Positions 44,606 to 53,503 of a stretch of 64,000 nt of DNA are shown one piece after another; the stretch's first letter is position 1, and every line of letters starts with the position of its first letter. The translations under genes and the position numbers were made by a program. This DNA is from Bradyrhizobium diazoefficiens (GTDB lineage Bacteria; Pseudomonadota; Alphaproteobacteria; Rhizobiales; Xanthobacteraceae), in contig NZ_JAENXS010000001.1 in NCBI RefSeq assembly GCF_016612535.1, positions 2,877,501 through 2,941,500 of the forward strand, given 5' to 3'. A model generated the notes under the pieces. That model was not told the DNA's origin. It saw nothing but the letters and a program-made list of their open reading frames with translations, and did not search any database.

Positions 44606-46399
44606 TTAATTGCAGACTTCTCTGTTACGACTAGCGGCCCCCATCGACCCCATCGCGGCGGTTGTGGCTGATTCCAAATGACAACCTTTTTGCACCGGGC
44701 GGCACCCGGCGGCGTTGCAAACAATTTGTCCCGATGCGTTCGACGTTGACGCTTGGGAAGCCGCTCTCGCGGGGGCTTGGCGGTCAGCGTTTACTCTTGG
44801 TTCTTCGCGCTTTGCAGTTGGCTTCTTTACGTTGATCTTTTCGCAGGTATTCTCGTCGCCGATCTGGTAACCTGCGCGGCAGGTGATCTTTGAGCAATGA
44901 TCGCCATCTGCCCTAAAACCATGATCGCAGACGAGCGGGCAGACGCGGCCTGTCCGGGCTTTGATCGCCTCCAATGCATCGAAGCTCGCGAGTGTCGTGT
45001 CGAGCTTGGTTCCGGCGTACTTGTTGAACAGTGTCAGCGAGCGCTGTGGCTTGGCGCCCCACTCAACGCTCTCCGCATCAGCAAGACAGCCGACGCGGCG
45101 GAGTTCGGATTGGACCGACCTGACGAGCTCTTGCGGCGACTCCACCGGTTCGAATGAAGGTGCGGGAGATGGCAGGGCCGCAACCTTCTGGTCAGCTTCG
45201 GAGCTGACCTTCTTCTCTGCTGCCTGCTTGTCGGCCAGAGCCTTTGCAACAGCGGCCTCTATCTCCTTGCGCCGTTGCTCGGCGGCGGCGGCTTTGGTCT
45301 CCTCGATCTGCTTGGCCTTCTCGGCGGCGAGCTGCGCATTCTCAGCAGCCTTGGCGGCTGCGGCGGCTTTGTTCTGTTCGACCTTCCTTGCGCCGTCGGC
45401 GGCAAGCCGTGCCCTTTCTTCTTCGACCTGCCGAGCCTTGTCGACCGCCGCTGCGCGGGCTTCCTCTGCCGCGATCTTGTTGAGTTGCCCCTTGGCGAGG
45501 TCGGCATAGAAGCCGTCAGCGTATCGGCTCAAGAAGGCTGTCCATCCGTCGCGGGTGCCGAGTTGCAGGGCAAGCTCGTAATTGCGGCGAACTGCGTCGT
45601 CCGGGTTTGCCTGAGGGCCGGTTGCCGTCGGCTTGGCTGCGACAAGCGGCACGTCATCGCCGCCGAGCGAACCGTACACATACGGTTCCTGTTTGTAGCT
45701 GGTGTTCTTCAAGACGTCATCGCGGACAAAGCCGAACGCCTTGCGCAAATCGAGACCGGGTGTCGGCAGTCGCTCGACAAGCGCTGCGGCGAATGGGCTG
45801 TTCTTGGAATCGCCATCCGAAGCCGTAGACCCCGCCTTGGCAGCGAACGCTATCATTGTATTCGGGCTGGTCGGCTCGACCTTGGCAAGGCCGCGACCGA
45901 TGGCACGGACGGCAACCGTTCTCTTGATGGATCTGGAGAAGGGGTTGTCGCGGCAGGCATCAAGGATGATCAGCCGAAGTTGCTTGGCGGGTTCGACCGC
46001 GAACAGCGCGCGATCAAGCGCTACAGTCTCATCCAGAACGTCGCTGTCGGTCTCCAGAGTCGCATCAGTCGGAATGAGGTAGTTCGTCCCATCGAGTTCA
46101 ATGCCGTGACCAGCGTAGTAAATGACGGCCACCTCGGCATCTCGCGCCCGCCCGCCGAAGTCGCGCAGAGCCCTGCGCATCTCTGAAGCGTTCAGATCGG
46201 TCCTGACGTCGACCCAGTCGAATCCGGCCTTCTTGAACATACCACCGACCAGGGCGGCATCGTTCGCGGGGTTGGAGAGCTTGGGTGCACTTCTATAGGC
46301 TGAGTTGCCCATCACCAGCGCGATCCGGCGCTCGGCCTGCGCCGAGCTGCACATCAGCCAGATCGAAAAGAACAACGTAATCCAACGGAAAGCGCCCAT
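44606..46399 (-). CDS. Secreted caspase-family (orthocaspase) protein
   Basis: A 597-residue protein. A signal peptide (MGAFRWITLFFSIWLMCSSAQA) is followed by a peptidase C14-like domain. The catalytic dyad is His98, in IYYAGHGIEL, and Cys149, in ILDACRDNPF. After about residue 260 comes YELALQLGTRDGWTAFLSRY, then an Ala/Lys/Glu-rich coiled coil (about 320-420). The Cys-containing C-terminus includes CPLVCDHGFRADGDHC. ATG 46399 is chosen because it starts the signal peptide. A periplasmic Arg/Lys-specific protease is expected by family. It ends at the right edge of a lower-identity accessory region. Confidence 0.88.
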   Translation of the reverse strand: MGAFRWITLFFSIWLMCSSAQAERRIALVMGNSAYRSAPKLSNPANDAALVGGMFKKAGFDWVDVRTDLNASEMRRALRDFGGRARDAEVAVIYYAGHGIELDGTNYLIPTDATLETDSDVLDETVALDRALFAVEPAKQLRLIILDACRDNPFSRSIKRTVAVRAIGRGLAKVEPTSPNTMIAFAAKAGSTASDGDSKNSPFAAALVERLPTPGLDLRKAFGFVRDDVLKNTSYKQEPYVYGSLGGDDVPLVAAKPTATGPQANPDDAVRRNYELALQLGTRDGWTAFLSRYADGFYADLAKGQLNKIAAEEARAAAVDKARQVEEERARLAADGARKVEQNKAAAAAKAAENAQLAAEKAKQIEETKAAAAEQRRKEIEAAVAKALADKQAAEKKVSSEADQKVAALPSPAPSFEPVESPQELVRSVQSELRRVGCLADAESVEWGAKPQRSLTLFNKYAGTKLDTTLASFDALEAIKARTGRVCPLVCDHGFRADGDHCSKITCRAGYQIGDENTCEKINVKKPTAKREEPRVNADRQAPARAASQASTSNASGQIVCNAAGCRPVQKGCHLESATTAAMGSMGAASRNREVCN

Positions 46400-46506
46400 T
46401 TCAGCCCCGACGTTATGCGCGCAGACTATGTGCAACCTGCCGAAAGGCAAGCATCGACTCTGTGACAATCGTCACATTCCGCGGGCACCGGTCCTTCCGC
46501 TCAGCA

Positions 46507-46582
46507 CGATCAGGTAGCTCAGTTGGTAGAGTATGCGATCGAAAATCGCGGTGTCGGTGGTTCGAGTCTGCCCCTAGGCACC
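46507..46582 (+). pseudogene. Decayed copy of tRNA-Phe
   Basis: It aligns over its whole 76 bases with the tRNA-Phe at 36389, with 9 substitutions. The upstream CTCAGCAC is also shared. The anticodon GAA is kept, but the conserved T33 has become C, and the acceptor stem (GATCAGG against CCTAGGC) has lost pairing at two or three positions, so it is unlikely to work as a tRNA. The remaining gap to 46783 shows only the 25-bp repeat. Confidence 0.8.
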
Positions 46583-46735
46583 ATTTTCTCCCCCCTGCAT
46601 CAGGTTTAATCAGCTAGCTAGCTCGCGCCGTTTGACGCGAGACCGCAGGTAGCCGCCGAGTGCGGCGAGGACTGGGCTTAGCGGCAAGTAGAGGAGGTGC
46701 AGCCACAAGCGGAATTACGGTGCACTAAATGCGCA

Positions 46736-46760
46736 CGTTCGAACCGATAGCGAATTAAGT
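46736..46760. repeat. 25-bp direct repeat, left copy
   Basis: CGTTCGAACCGATAGCGAAT plus TAAGT is identical to 49512-49536. A weaker match (AAGCGGA...) extends upstream in both. The pair flanks a 2.75-kb low-GC cassette. Confidence 0.75.
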
Positions 46761-46783
46761 CCAGTGGTGTCACTGTAATCCCC

Positions 46784-47044
46784 TTACGAGGGATATCCCG
46801 CCGCCTTCCACGCAGTAAAATCGATCAAAAATCGCTCTTGTGTCATGTCGTCCCAAACCCCTTCGGGGCAACCTGGTGCGGGCATATCGCCGGATTTAAC
46901 TTTCGTATGGATCATATCCCACTCGGTTTGAACCGCCTTCGCGTCCCAGAGATCAAATCTATTGCCGTACATCATCATATGCGCGCGGTAGCAGGGGGTA
47001 AAATAGGGCTTGATGGTGTTTGTGAAGGTGATCGGGTTACTCAT
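46784..47044 (-). CDS. Small conserved hypothetical linked to the cytochrome-like protein
   Basis: An 86-residue protein. TIKPYFTPCYRAHMMMYGNRFDLWDAKAV, then SGDMPAPGCPEGVWDDMTQERFLIDFTAWKAAGYP. It resembles the small family with the pattern IxPyFxxxxRxxM...FDLWxYxxV...MPxxG, which is helical and cytochrome-c-like in outline but lacks CxxCH (from memory). It follows a secreted CxxCH protein by 64 bases on the same strand, so the two probably work together. Confidence 0.65.
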   Translation of the reverse strand: MSNPITFTNTIKPYFTPCYRAHMMMYGNRFDLWDAKAVQTEWDMIHTKVKSGDMPAPGCPEGVWDDMTQERFLIDFTAWKAAGYPS

Positions 47045-47107
47045 AAAACATTCTCCTCGGTCGAACTCTACCTTCGTAAGTCAGTAATATGTTCTATCAA
47101 CGGACTT

Positions 47108-48919
47108 CTATTGCAGCGACCTGTTGCGGAACATTACAGCGGCTCCGCCGTTTGTCGGTTCGGACGGAGTTTCGGGCTTCGAGACCCGACCACGAGCCAC
47201 GATCACGCTGAAATCCCCCCCCTGGATTTGTCCTTGGCCGCCGTGGCAGCCCATGCAGCCTCCCATGTTATATCCGGACCCCTGATAGAACATATTCGGT
47301 TGAATTGCGGCACCAACCCCTCCGGGGAAGGGAAACTGGCTAGCATAGTCGCTGTTCGATCCACTTCCGCCTTGATTTACCAGACCTCCGCTAAAGAGTT
47401 GTAGGGTGCGGTTGGTTTCGACGACTATGTTGGCTAGATAGTAGCTGCTCGGATTGTTTTGATTTGTCGAATCGTTCTCTCCCGCTTGGGTCCCATAGAC
47501 GCCAGCGTGCGTCTTGTTGATGGGCCGGTACTGCACATTAACGAGCTTGTAATACTGCCAAACAGAATTACGGACTCCATGTTGTGAGCTGTAGCTCTGG
47601 ATCATTGCATGCGCTCGTTTGTTTGCATCGACTATGATCGGAGGAATGTCATTGTCGCGCTTGTTGACACAAATGTAGCCCAAAGTCGGCACGCCCTTAA
47701 GGCTCTCAGTATTGAGGTAAAAAAGCCGATTGTGCGGTCTCGCTCCTATGTTGGGTGTACAATACGATGCCGTTGGCGGCACAAGCACAACTTGTGGAGG
47801 TACGTGATCTGCAGTTGGTGCCACCGTGGTCGTGTCATTGAGCGATACCGAAGGTGTAGTCGGACAGGGTTTCTGCTGGTCAGCCCGGCAAGGTTGCGAC
47901 GACTGGGGAGATCCGTCGAGATCCTCCGCAGGTCGACCGTTCTCGTCCAAGATATTGTCGGCTTGTTCGAATGTGGCGTAAATGAAGTAAGGAGCAAGCG
48001 GAGTTTTTTGGATTATATGCAATGCAACGAGTCCGAAAATTGCCTGTCGGTAGCAGCGAATGCCTGCGCTTAGTTCGTAATACCGGACCACTGTTGTATG
48101 AAATCTGCCGCTAGCAATTTCATGGGGACCAAGCACTCGCCATCCAGCTTTTACTTCAATCGAATTTGATGGCAGCAGCAGATAACTATCTCCGTTAGGA
48201 GGGTCCTGTTTATTCATCCTTACATACTTGGCGGCCTCCGCGACAATATCGCTATCAGCCCATAGATTGTGTTTGGCGATATACTCATATTCAGTGCGAT
48301 TGGCCTTCGCCAGAAATCGGATCAACTGGGGGGCACTGTTGTTGGGAGAAGGTTTTTCGACAACTGCTCCAGCATACATTGAATCTAGAGTTATCTGATC
48401 GGTCTCATCGAGATTCACCCATGCTGTCTGTGAAGGACGCGTTTCTCCCGAACAGGCTGCCACGGGAGGGTTGTAATTGTATTGCGGAAGCGCGTCGTAC
48501 CCAAATGAAGCTGCGGTTGTGCTGTATCCTGGGGGATCGCCAGCTCCGGGAAATACCTCGACCTTGCTGCGATACGTTTGCCATACTAACGGGCCGGCAC
48601 AGTTAGTAGACTGGTCTCCCAAGACGCAGGCTGATGACGGTGTATCCCGTTGATTTGGCATTCCGCTCTGAGGCACGGCCGGCCAGCTCAAAGCAAAGAA
48701 CTCTTCCCAGGCAAACTCGGCCGCTTGCTTTAGCGTCGCTCGGGCGGGACCGCCTTCAGTCTCGTTGAGTTCAAACGGGGGAGTAGAAGTGATCGCAAAT
48801 GGAGGGGCTGACTGTGCAAATACATCTCCGTGCCCAGCAAGATTTCCGAGGGTCAAACCGAGTGTGGTCAACAATAAGAGAAGTCTGCTATCGGCGGCTA
48901 AAAACGAAAACCATTTCAT
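47108..48919 (-). CDS. Large secreted protein with one heme-c motif
   Basis: A 603-residue protein. An N-terminal hydrophobic segment (LLLLLTTLGLTLGNLAGHG) and VFAQS give a signal peptide. Most of the protein is unrecognised, with repeated Trp/Tyr-rich stretches such as FAWEEFFALSWPAVPQSG, YELSAGIRCYRQAIFGLVALHI and SVWQYYKLVNVQYRP. A single heme-binding CMGCHGG is near residue 568. The gene has clearly lower GC and different codon use from its neighbours. A periplasmic or surface electron-transfer role is inferred only from the motif. Confidence 0.75.
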   Translation of the reverse strand: MKWFSFLAADSRLLLLLTTLGLTLGNLAGHGDVFAQSAPPFAITSTPPFELNETEGGPARATLKQAAEFAWEEFFALSWPAVPQSGMPNQRDTPSSACVLGDQSTNCAGPLVWQTYRSKVEVFPGAGDPPGYSTTAASFGYDALPQYNYNPPVAACSGETRPSQTAWVNLDETDQITLDSMYAGAVVEKPSPNNSAPQLIRFLAKANRTEYEYIAKHNLWADSDIVAEAAKYVRMNKQDPPNGDSYLLLPSNSIEVKAGWRVLGPHEIASGRFHTTVVRYYELSAGIRCYRQAIFGLVALHIIQKTPLAPYFIYATFEQADNILDENGRPAEDLDGSPQSSQPCRADQQKPCPTTPSVSLNDTTTVAPTADHVPPQVVLVPPTASYCTPNIGARPHNRLFYLNTESLKGVPTLGYICVNKRDNDIPPIIVDANKRAHAMIQSYSSQHGVRNSVWQYYKLVNVQYRPINKTHAGVYGTQAGENDSTNQNNPSSYYLANIVVETNRTLQLFSGGLVNQGGSGSNSDYASQFPFPGGVGAAIQPNMFYQGSGYNMGGCMGCHGGQGQIQGGDFSVIVARGRVSKPETPSEPTNGGAAVMFRNRSLQ

Positions 48920-49545
48920 GATCTCCCCCTGCCTTCCGGAATATTTTTCACCGAATATTCGAAACGATAATTAATACTGCAAAACGAAGAGCAACTCGCC
49001 CAACCGCAAGCATGCTCATTAAACAGCACGCAGCTACGAGACATAACTTGTAGTTGTGCATCGCATAATAAGTATCGCCGCGGTCACCTGTCAACGTACA
49101 TTTCAACACGGAGATGACCTCGTACTGCCATGGGATATCGTGGCGGTTCGTTGAAAAGACCGGTTGATCCGCAGATCGCTGTTCCGATCTCAGAAAACCC
49201 GAGCGTCGTCGCGATAAAAATCGTGGTGTAGCGCCGAAACCGGCTTGTTTCTTAAAATTCCAACTGACCCGATGAAAAGATATTTTTATGCAATCCGAGG
49301 TAGCAATTCGCCTTTTGCGATTCTACCGCTTACGTTGTGCGTGGCAGCTATCCAGCTCGTACCGTGATGGTAGCGTCGGCTTTCTTCAGGGGCATGGTGT
49401 GGGCGATTGGACACGATTTGAAGAGCAGGGAGATTTTGGTCGCACGAGCAAAAGAGCTGGCCCCGGAAATCTGCACAATGCGATAAGCGGAGTTTCTGCC
49501 GGATGGACGCGCGTTCGAACCGATAGCGAATTAAGTGCACTCACT
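48920..49545. other. Gene-free stretch between cytochrome-like gene and RiPP operon
   Basis: About 600 bases of AT-richer sequence without a convincing gene. Only the right copy of the 25-bp repeat is recognised; the small minus-strand frame (49286-49540) ends in that repeat and has no family features. Confidence 0.55.
49512..49536. repeat. 25-bp direct repeat, right copy
   Basis: Identical to 46736-46760. It lies 10 bases after the 3' end of the SagB-type gene, at the junction of the low-GC cassette and the RiPP operon. Confidence 0.75.
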
Positions 49546-51003
49546 CTAGCCCGCTCCCTCCGCCTTCCTCCCCCGCCCCAGCGCAAATTGCCCGACCGCG
49601 CCCTCGACGTGAAACTCCAGCCCCGTCATTTTCGCAAACTGCTCGATATTGCCGGTGCCGATCGCGCAGCCGCCGAGGCCCATATCCGTCGCCGCCAGAT
49701 AGAACGTCTGGATCAGGCAGCCGACATCCTTCAGGATCAGCGAGTATGCGATCGAGCTGTATTTCCAGGAGATCCGGCCGAAGCGCGCGGCGATCGTGAT
49801 CAGGATTTGCGGCGGGCCGGATGTGCCCATGGCGAACTCGGCGGCCGTCGACAGCGCCTGGAGCTGCTGGGCGGAGGCCTCGATCGCGACCAGTGCGTGG
49901 CCGCCGGCATCGTAGTGATAAAGTCCGCGTGCGAGCCCCTCGCAGTTCGAGACCGCGAGGTACAATTCCAGCTCATACGCGCTGCCAGCGGCCGGATACG
50001 GCCTCCAACTGTAGCTGACCTCCGGACCGCCGTCGAAATCTGCCTCGCTTGTCCATTCCGACAGCACGCGGGCGGTGGTGTCGAGAAACTGCGCGAGTTC
50101 GGCGAGCGTGATCGGATGCTGGTGGTCGAAATCCCGTGTTGAATGGCGCTCGCGCAATAAATTCGCGAAGGGAGATTTCAGCTCCGTCGCGGCGAGCTTG
50201 CCGAGGGCGATGGCCTTGCCGGGCCAGCGCGGGCGCACCGCGGGCAGCGGCGGAACGCCCCGCGCATGGAGGTACGCGCCGCCAACCGGATTGACGTGCC
50301 GGCCCTCCGTGCTGCGCGTGTGAAACACGAGATCGTGGAAATCCCAGAGAACGAGATTGCGATCGCCTTCGTTCACCCGACCGCCGTCGGCGTCGTTCAA
50401 ACCGAGCTTGAGCAGCATAGCGGCATCGAGCAACAAGCCGAGCAGGTCGAGATTCGGGGAAGCGATTTGCTTGCGAAGACTGCTGATCTTGTGAGGCTGC
50501 GACAGGGTAGCCAGCATCGCCGCAATGGCGGGATGGCAAATCCGGAACAGCGCGCCGGCGCGCGGCGATTCCAGCACCATCTCGTTGCCGCGCCGGCGCA
50601 GATAAGCAAAGCGCGACAACACGATCGTATCGCTGCTCGATAGCTTGGCGGGTTGCGGCCAGTAGTCGGCGATCTGTGGTTCGATCACCACCAGATCTTG
50701 CGCGTCGCGGGGAGAGAACAGGCGATAGTCGAGAAGCCCGTGCCGCGCCAGTCGCTGCACCAGAGCGTGAAGCTGCTTCGCGGGCACGCTCTTGCCGGCA
50801 AGGGAAGCGAGCGGCAGGCCGGTCGCGAGATGCCCGGCCCGCGCGATCGCCGCCGCGCTGAATTGTCCGAGACTGACCGAATCATCGCTGGAGACCGCGG
50901 CAATGCTGCCGTCGGCCTGCATGTGCAGGGAGAAACGGCCGTTCAATCGCGCGGCGATGATGGGTGCACTTGTCCTCGTCGGCTTTCTTGGGGGCGCGCG
51001 CAA
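49546..51003 (-). CDS. SagB-type (nitroreductase-fold) dehydrogenase of a TOMM cluster
   Basis: A 485-residue FMN-dependent dehydrogenase that should oxidise azolines to azoles in the precursor peptide. The C-terminal nitroreductase domain (about 260-475) has RERHSTRDFDHQHPITLAEL (FMN-binding Arg/Ser), SYSWRPYPAAGSAYELELYLAV and MGLGGCAIGTGNI. The N-terminal 230 residues are the extra domain usual in SagB/ThcOx, with winged-helix-like parts. The start appears to be TTG 51003 behind GAAGG. It follows the cyclodehydratase by 12 bases and is the last gene of the operon. Confidence 0.9.
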   Translation of the reverse strand: MRAPPRKPTRTSAPIIAARLNGRFSLHMQADGSIAAVSSDDSVSLGQFSAAAIARAGHLATGLPLASLAGKSVPAKQLHALVQRLARHGLLDYRLFSPRDAQDLVVIEPQIADYWPQPAKLSSSDTIVLSRFAYLRRRGNEMVLESPRAGALFRICHPAIAAMLATLSQPHKISSLRKQIASPNLDLLGLLLDAAMLLKLGLNDADGGRVNEGDRNLVLWDFHDLVFHTRSTEGRHVNPVGGAYLHARGVPPLPAVRPRWPGKAIALGKLAATELKSPFANLLRERHSTRDFDHQHPITLAELAQFLDTTARVLSEWTSEADFDGGPEVSYSWRPYPAAGSAYELELYLAVSNCEGLARGLYHYDAGGHALVAIEASAQQLQALSTAAEFAMGTSGPPQILITIAARFGRISWKYSSIAYSLILKDVGCLIQTFYLAATDMGLGGCAIGTGNIEQFAKMTGLEFHVEGAVGQFALGRGRKAEGAG

Positions 51004-51015
51004 CGAGGCCAGCCT

Positions 51016-53256
51016 TCAGGTGTGTGGCAGGAACGGGGTCAGTTCGCTTTCCAGCCGCGGGCGATCCAATAGCCCAAGCTTCACCGGGACATCGTAGAGC
51101 CGGCCAGGCCCGAAGCGGCGATAGAAATGTCGCAAGCCCGGAACGAGCACGCGGACGACGGGGACCTCGACGTCGGGCCGCGTCTGGTCGAGCACGAGGA
51201 AATCATATCCTGCGCGGGTGGCAATCTCGACGCAGGCATTGACCTGGTCGCGCGTGTTGTCGTGAACGCGCAGACCCGGCGCCGGCGGGAGAAGCGGATT
51301 GTCGTCGGGAATCAGGAACGGATAATCCTCCAGCCGCAGCGGCGTGATGCCGTCAAGCGACGGCTTCTCGCCGCTTCCGCCGCCCATCATGCCAATCGAC
51401 ATGAACTGGGTCAGCTCGGTGAGGGACCGCAGCAAGGCGATGCGGCGATCGAAATGCGAGCCGGATCCGAACTCGATATTTTCGTGTCCGTCCTGCATCC
51501 AGTGCATGATCGCAACATAGGAGGGAATGCCGAGATCGGTCGTGATGTCGAGCACCCAGAGCCGGCGCCCCGCATCGGCGAATTGGCTTTGAAGATCCCG
51601 CACATAGGAATCCTCGAATTGCGCGAGGTCGAGTTCGGCACGGCGCACGCGGTTGTACCACCAGATCGCGTAGGCATCGCGTTCGACCAGTTCGAGAAAG
51701 CCCTGAACGATGGCCTCCTCGCGGGTGTTGCCGGCGGCGCATCCGTTGGAATCGGTGTGGAAGCCGCCATAGAAGAAATACAGCAAGCCGGTCGGAAGAT
51801 ATTTGAAGCGCTTGTCGCGCAACGACCAGACCGGCGACCACTCGGTGCTGGTCGCGGGATCGAACGGCTCGGGGACGGGATGTGAATCGTCATGAAGCGG
51901 GACGTGCCGGTTCTGAAACTGCATGTCGCTGAAGAACTGGACGTCATTGGGAAGCAGCGCGTCACCGGGCGGGAAATCGGCAAAGCGGCGCTTCGCCCTG
52001 ATCTCGTCACCCTGGAAGATTCCCGAGTAGCGCTCGATCGCCTCCATCAACGCGCTGGCCTCACCCTGCTCGGCCGTGGAGCCCTTGCCGAAACTGCCGC
52101 CACTGAGGCCGGACCTGAGCTGGTCGACGTTCCAGGCCGGCGCGGAGAAATTGTGGTGGGCGAAGAAATTGGTGTTCATCGGCAGATCGACCTCGATCCG
52201 CTCGAGCCGTGACACCACGCCGGTCAGCGGACTGACGTGCTTGCGATAGTGCGCCACGGTCGCCCGCGACGTCACGGTGCGGTAGCCGCCGCTGGTCATG
52301 ACGAGCTTTTTGCCCTCGGCAATCTCGATCGGCACTGCTGCCCGTCGCGGATTCCTCAGCTTTTTGCTGCCGCAGGCCGAACATTGCGGACGTTTCGCGA
52401 CGTAGTGCTTGGCGATGACGGCCCCGGTCAGGTCGAAGCTTGCGATGTGATCGTTGAGATCGGTGCGAAACCCTGAAGCGATTGCCTTGGCGATTTCGAC
52501 GGCCGCGAAGTGGATCGCGGTCTGCCCGACGGTGTCGCTGACCAGTGGCGATATGGCGACCGCCTGCGCCGTGCCGCGGTCGAGAAATCCCTTGATCTCG
52601 CGATTGCGGATCATGCGATCGTGCAGGCAGGTCCAGCACGCGCTCTCGCCCGGCTTGAACACAGGGCCGACCAGCGGAAACACGCCGGACGGCTGGACCA
52701 GCAGCCAAGGTGTCCCGTCGGCGACGCGTTCCCGGTTCAATTCGGCAAGCCGTGGCTCGAGGTAATCGTTCACGAGCGTGATGGTCAGCTTGGGCGACCG
52801 CTTGGCGATGTGAACCCCGAGCTTGCCCAACGCCGCGCTCAGTTCGCTCGCGCCTTTGACGTCGATCGATTCCACCCGCACAGGCCAATTGCGCAGGTTC
52901 TCCGCGGCGATCTCCGGCGGCAGGCCGAGGCTGGCCCAATATCCGTCAACGGCGCCCGTGTGCGATGCTCCGCTGACGACATAGCGGCGCTCCAATAGCC
53001 GCCTGATCGCTTCCTCGATCTCGGGGATGGGAAAGCGCTTCGAAAGCTGGCGAACGATGTCCGGCGCGGCCTTGCCGTTTTTTCCGATCGCGCCCGCCAC
53101 GGCGCAATAGAGATCGCCGTGCAGGAAGAACTTGCGGTTCTCGGAATAGAGACAGACCGCATTGGGAGGAAGCAGATAGGCGGTGAGGTTCGGCGCGAAC
53201 CGCAAAATGCCCTTGTGGGGCTGCTTCGCAGTGCGGCTCTTTCGCTTGACTGTCAT
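51016..53256 (-). CDS. Fused TOMM cyclodehydratase: RRE + E1-like + YcaO
   Basis: A 746-residue fused C/D protein. Residues about 15-100 form a winged-helix RiPP recognition element. About 100-320 is the E1/ThiF-like domain, with structural zinc cysteines Cys207, Cys210, Cys292 and Cys295. About 325-746 is YcaO, with ATP-binding GKGSTAEQGEASALMEAIER and NGCAAGNTREEAIVQGFLEL-VERDA. It activates peptide amides with ATP to turn Cys, Ser or Thr of the precursor into azolines. The C-terminus (LTPFLPHT) does not keep the PxPxP ending of many YcaO proteins. It is separated from the precursor gene by an attenuator-like hairpin. Confidence 0.93.
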   Translation of the reverse strand: MTVKRKSRTAKQPHKGILRFAPNLTAYLLPPNAVCLYSENRKFFLHGDLYCAVAGAIGKNGKAAPDIVRQLSKRFPIPEIEEAIRRLLERRYVVSGASHTGAVDGYWASLGLPPEIAAENLRNWPVRVESIDVKGASELSAALGKLGVHIAKRSPKLTITLVNDYLEPRLAELNRERVADGTPWLLVQPSGVFPLVGPVFKPGESACWTCLHDRMIRNREIKGFLDRGTAQAVAISPLVSDTVGQTAIHFAAVEIAKAIASGFRTDLNDHIASFDLTGAVIAKHYVAKRPQCSACGSKKLRNPRRAAVPIEIAEGKKLVMTSGGYRTVTSRATVAHYRKHVSPLTGVVSRLERIEVDLPMNTNFFAHHNFSAPAWNVDQLRSGLSGGSFGKGSTAEQGEASALMEAIERYSGIFQGDEIRAKRRFADFPPGDALLPNDVQFFSDMQFQNRHVPLHDDSHPVPEPFDPATSTEWSPVWSLRDKRFKYLPTGLLYFFYGGFHTDSNGCAAGNTREEAIVQGFLELVERDAYAIWWYNRVRRAELDLAQFEDSYVRDLQSQFADAGRRLWVLDITTDLGIPSYVAIMHWMQDGHENIEFGSGSHFDRRIALLRSLTELTQFMSIGMMGGGSGEKPSLDGITPLRLEDYPFLIPDDNPLLPPAPGLRVHDNTRDQVNACVEIATRAGYDFLVLDQTRPDVEVPVVRVLVPGLRHFYRRFGPGRLYDVPVKLGLLDRPRLESELTPFLPHT

Positions 53257-53430
53257 CGGGGCGGCACGCTGATCCTGTTCCCGTCATGTCCGGTCGTCGG
53301 GGCACGACAAACGCCTGGGCGGCCCGGCTTGTGCCGAGCACCACCGGATGTCCTCGCATGAGTTGGAACATACTCGCTTGCGATCGGCAAGCCGAGGCCA
53401 GACGAGGTGAATGTCGGAACGACAATAGAA

Positions 53431-53461
53431 ATTGGCCGGGTCGTTTGCGAGCCCGGCCAAT
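53431..53461 (-). terminator. Attenuator-like hairpin between precursor and cyclodehydratase
   Basis: A perfect 10-bp stem, ATTGGCCGGG and CCCGGCCAAT, with an 11-base loop. On the minus strand it is followed by TTCTATTGTC, a weak T-rich tail. It lies 42 bases after the precursor stop. Partial termination would make more precursor than enzyme, as is common in RiPP operons. Confidence 0.65.
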
Positions 53462-53503
53462 GAAATTGCGATCTGTCGATGTCTCGTCAGGGCGCGCCGA
53501 CGC

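Noticed and set aside
44426..44671. Possible gene after the hypothetical at 44130, starting with TTG
   Set aside because: The 81-residue frame overlaps the orthocaspase 3' end, has an abrupt Pro/His/Arg-rich end and no recognised features.
49286..49540. Small minus-strand frame of 84 residues
   Set aside because: It runs through the 25-bp direct repeat, has no family features and its counterpart near 46736 is not open; judged a chance frame.
51016..51045. PxPxP ending of the YcaO protein
   Set aside because: The C-terminus reads LTPFLPHT, which does not fit the motif; absence is noted rather than forced.
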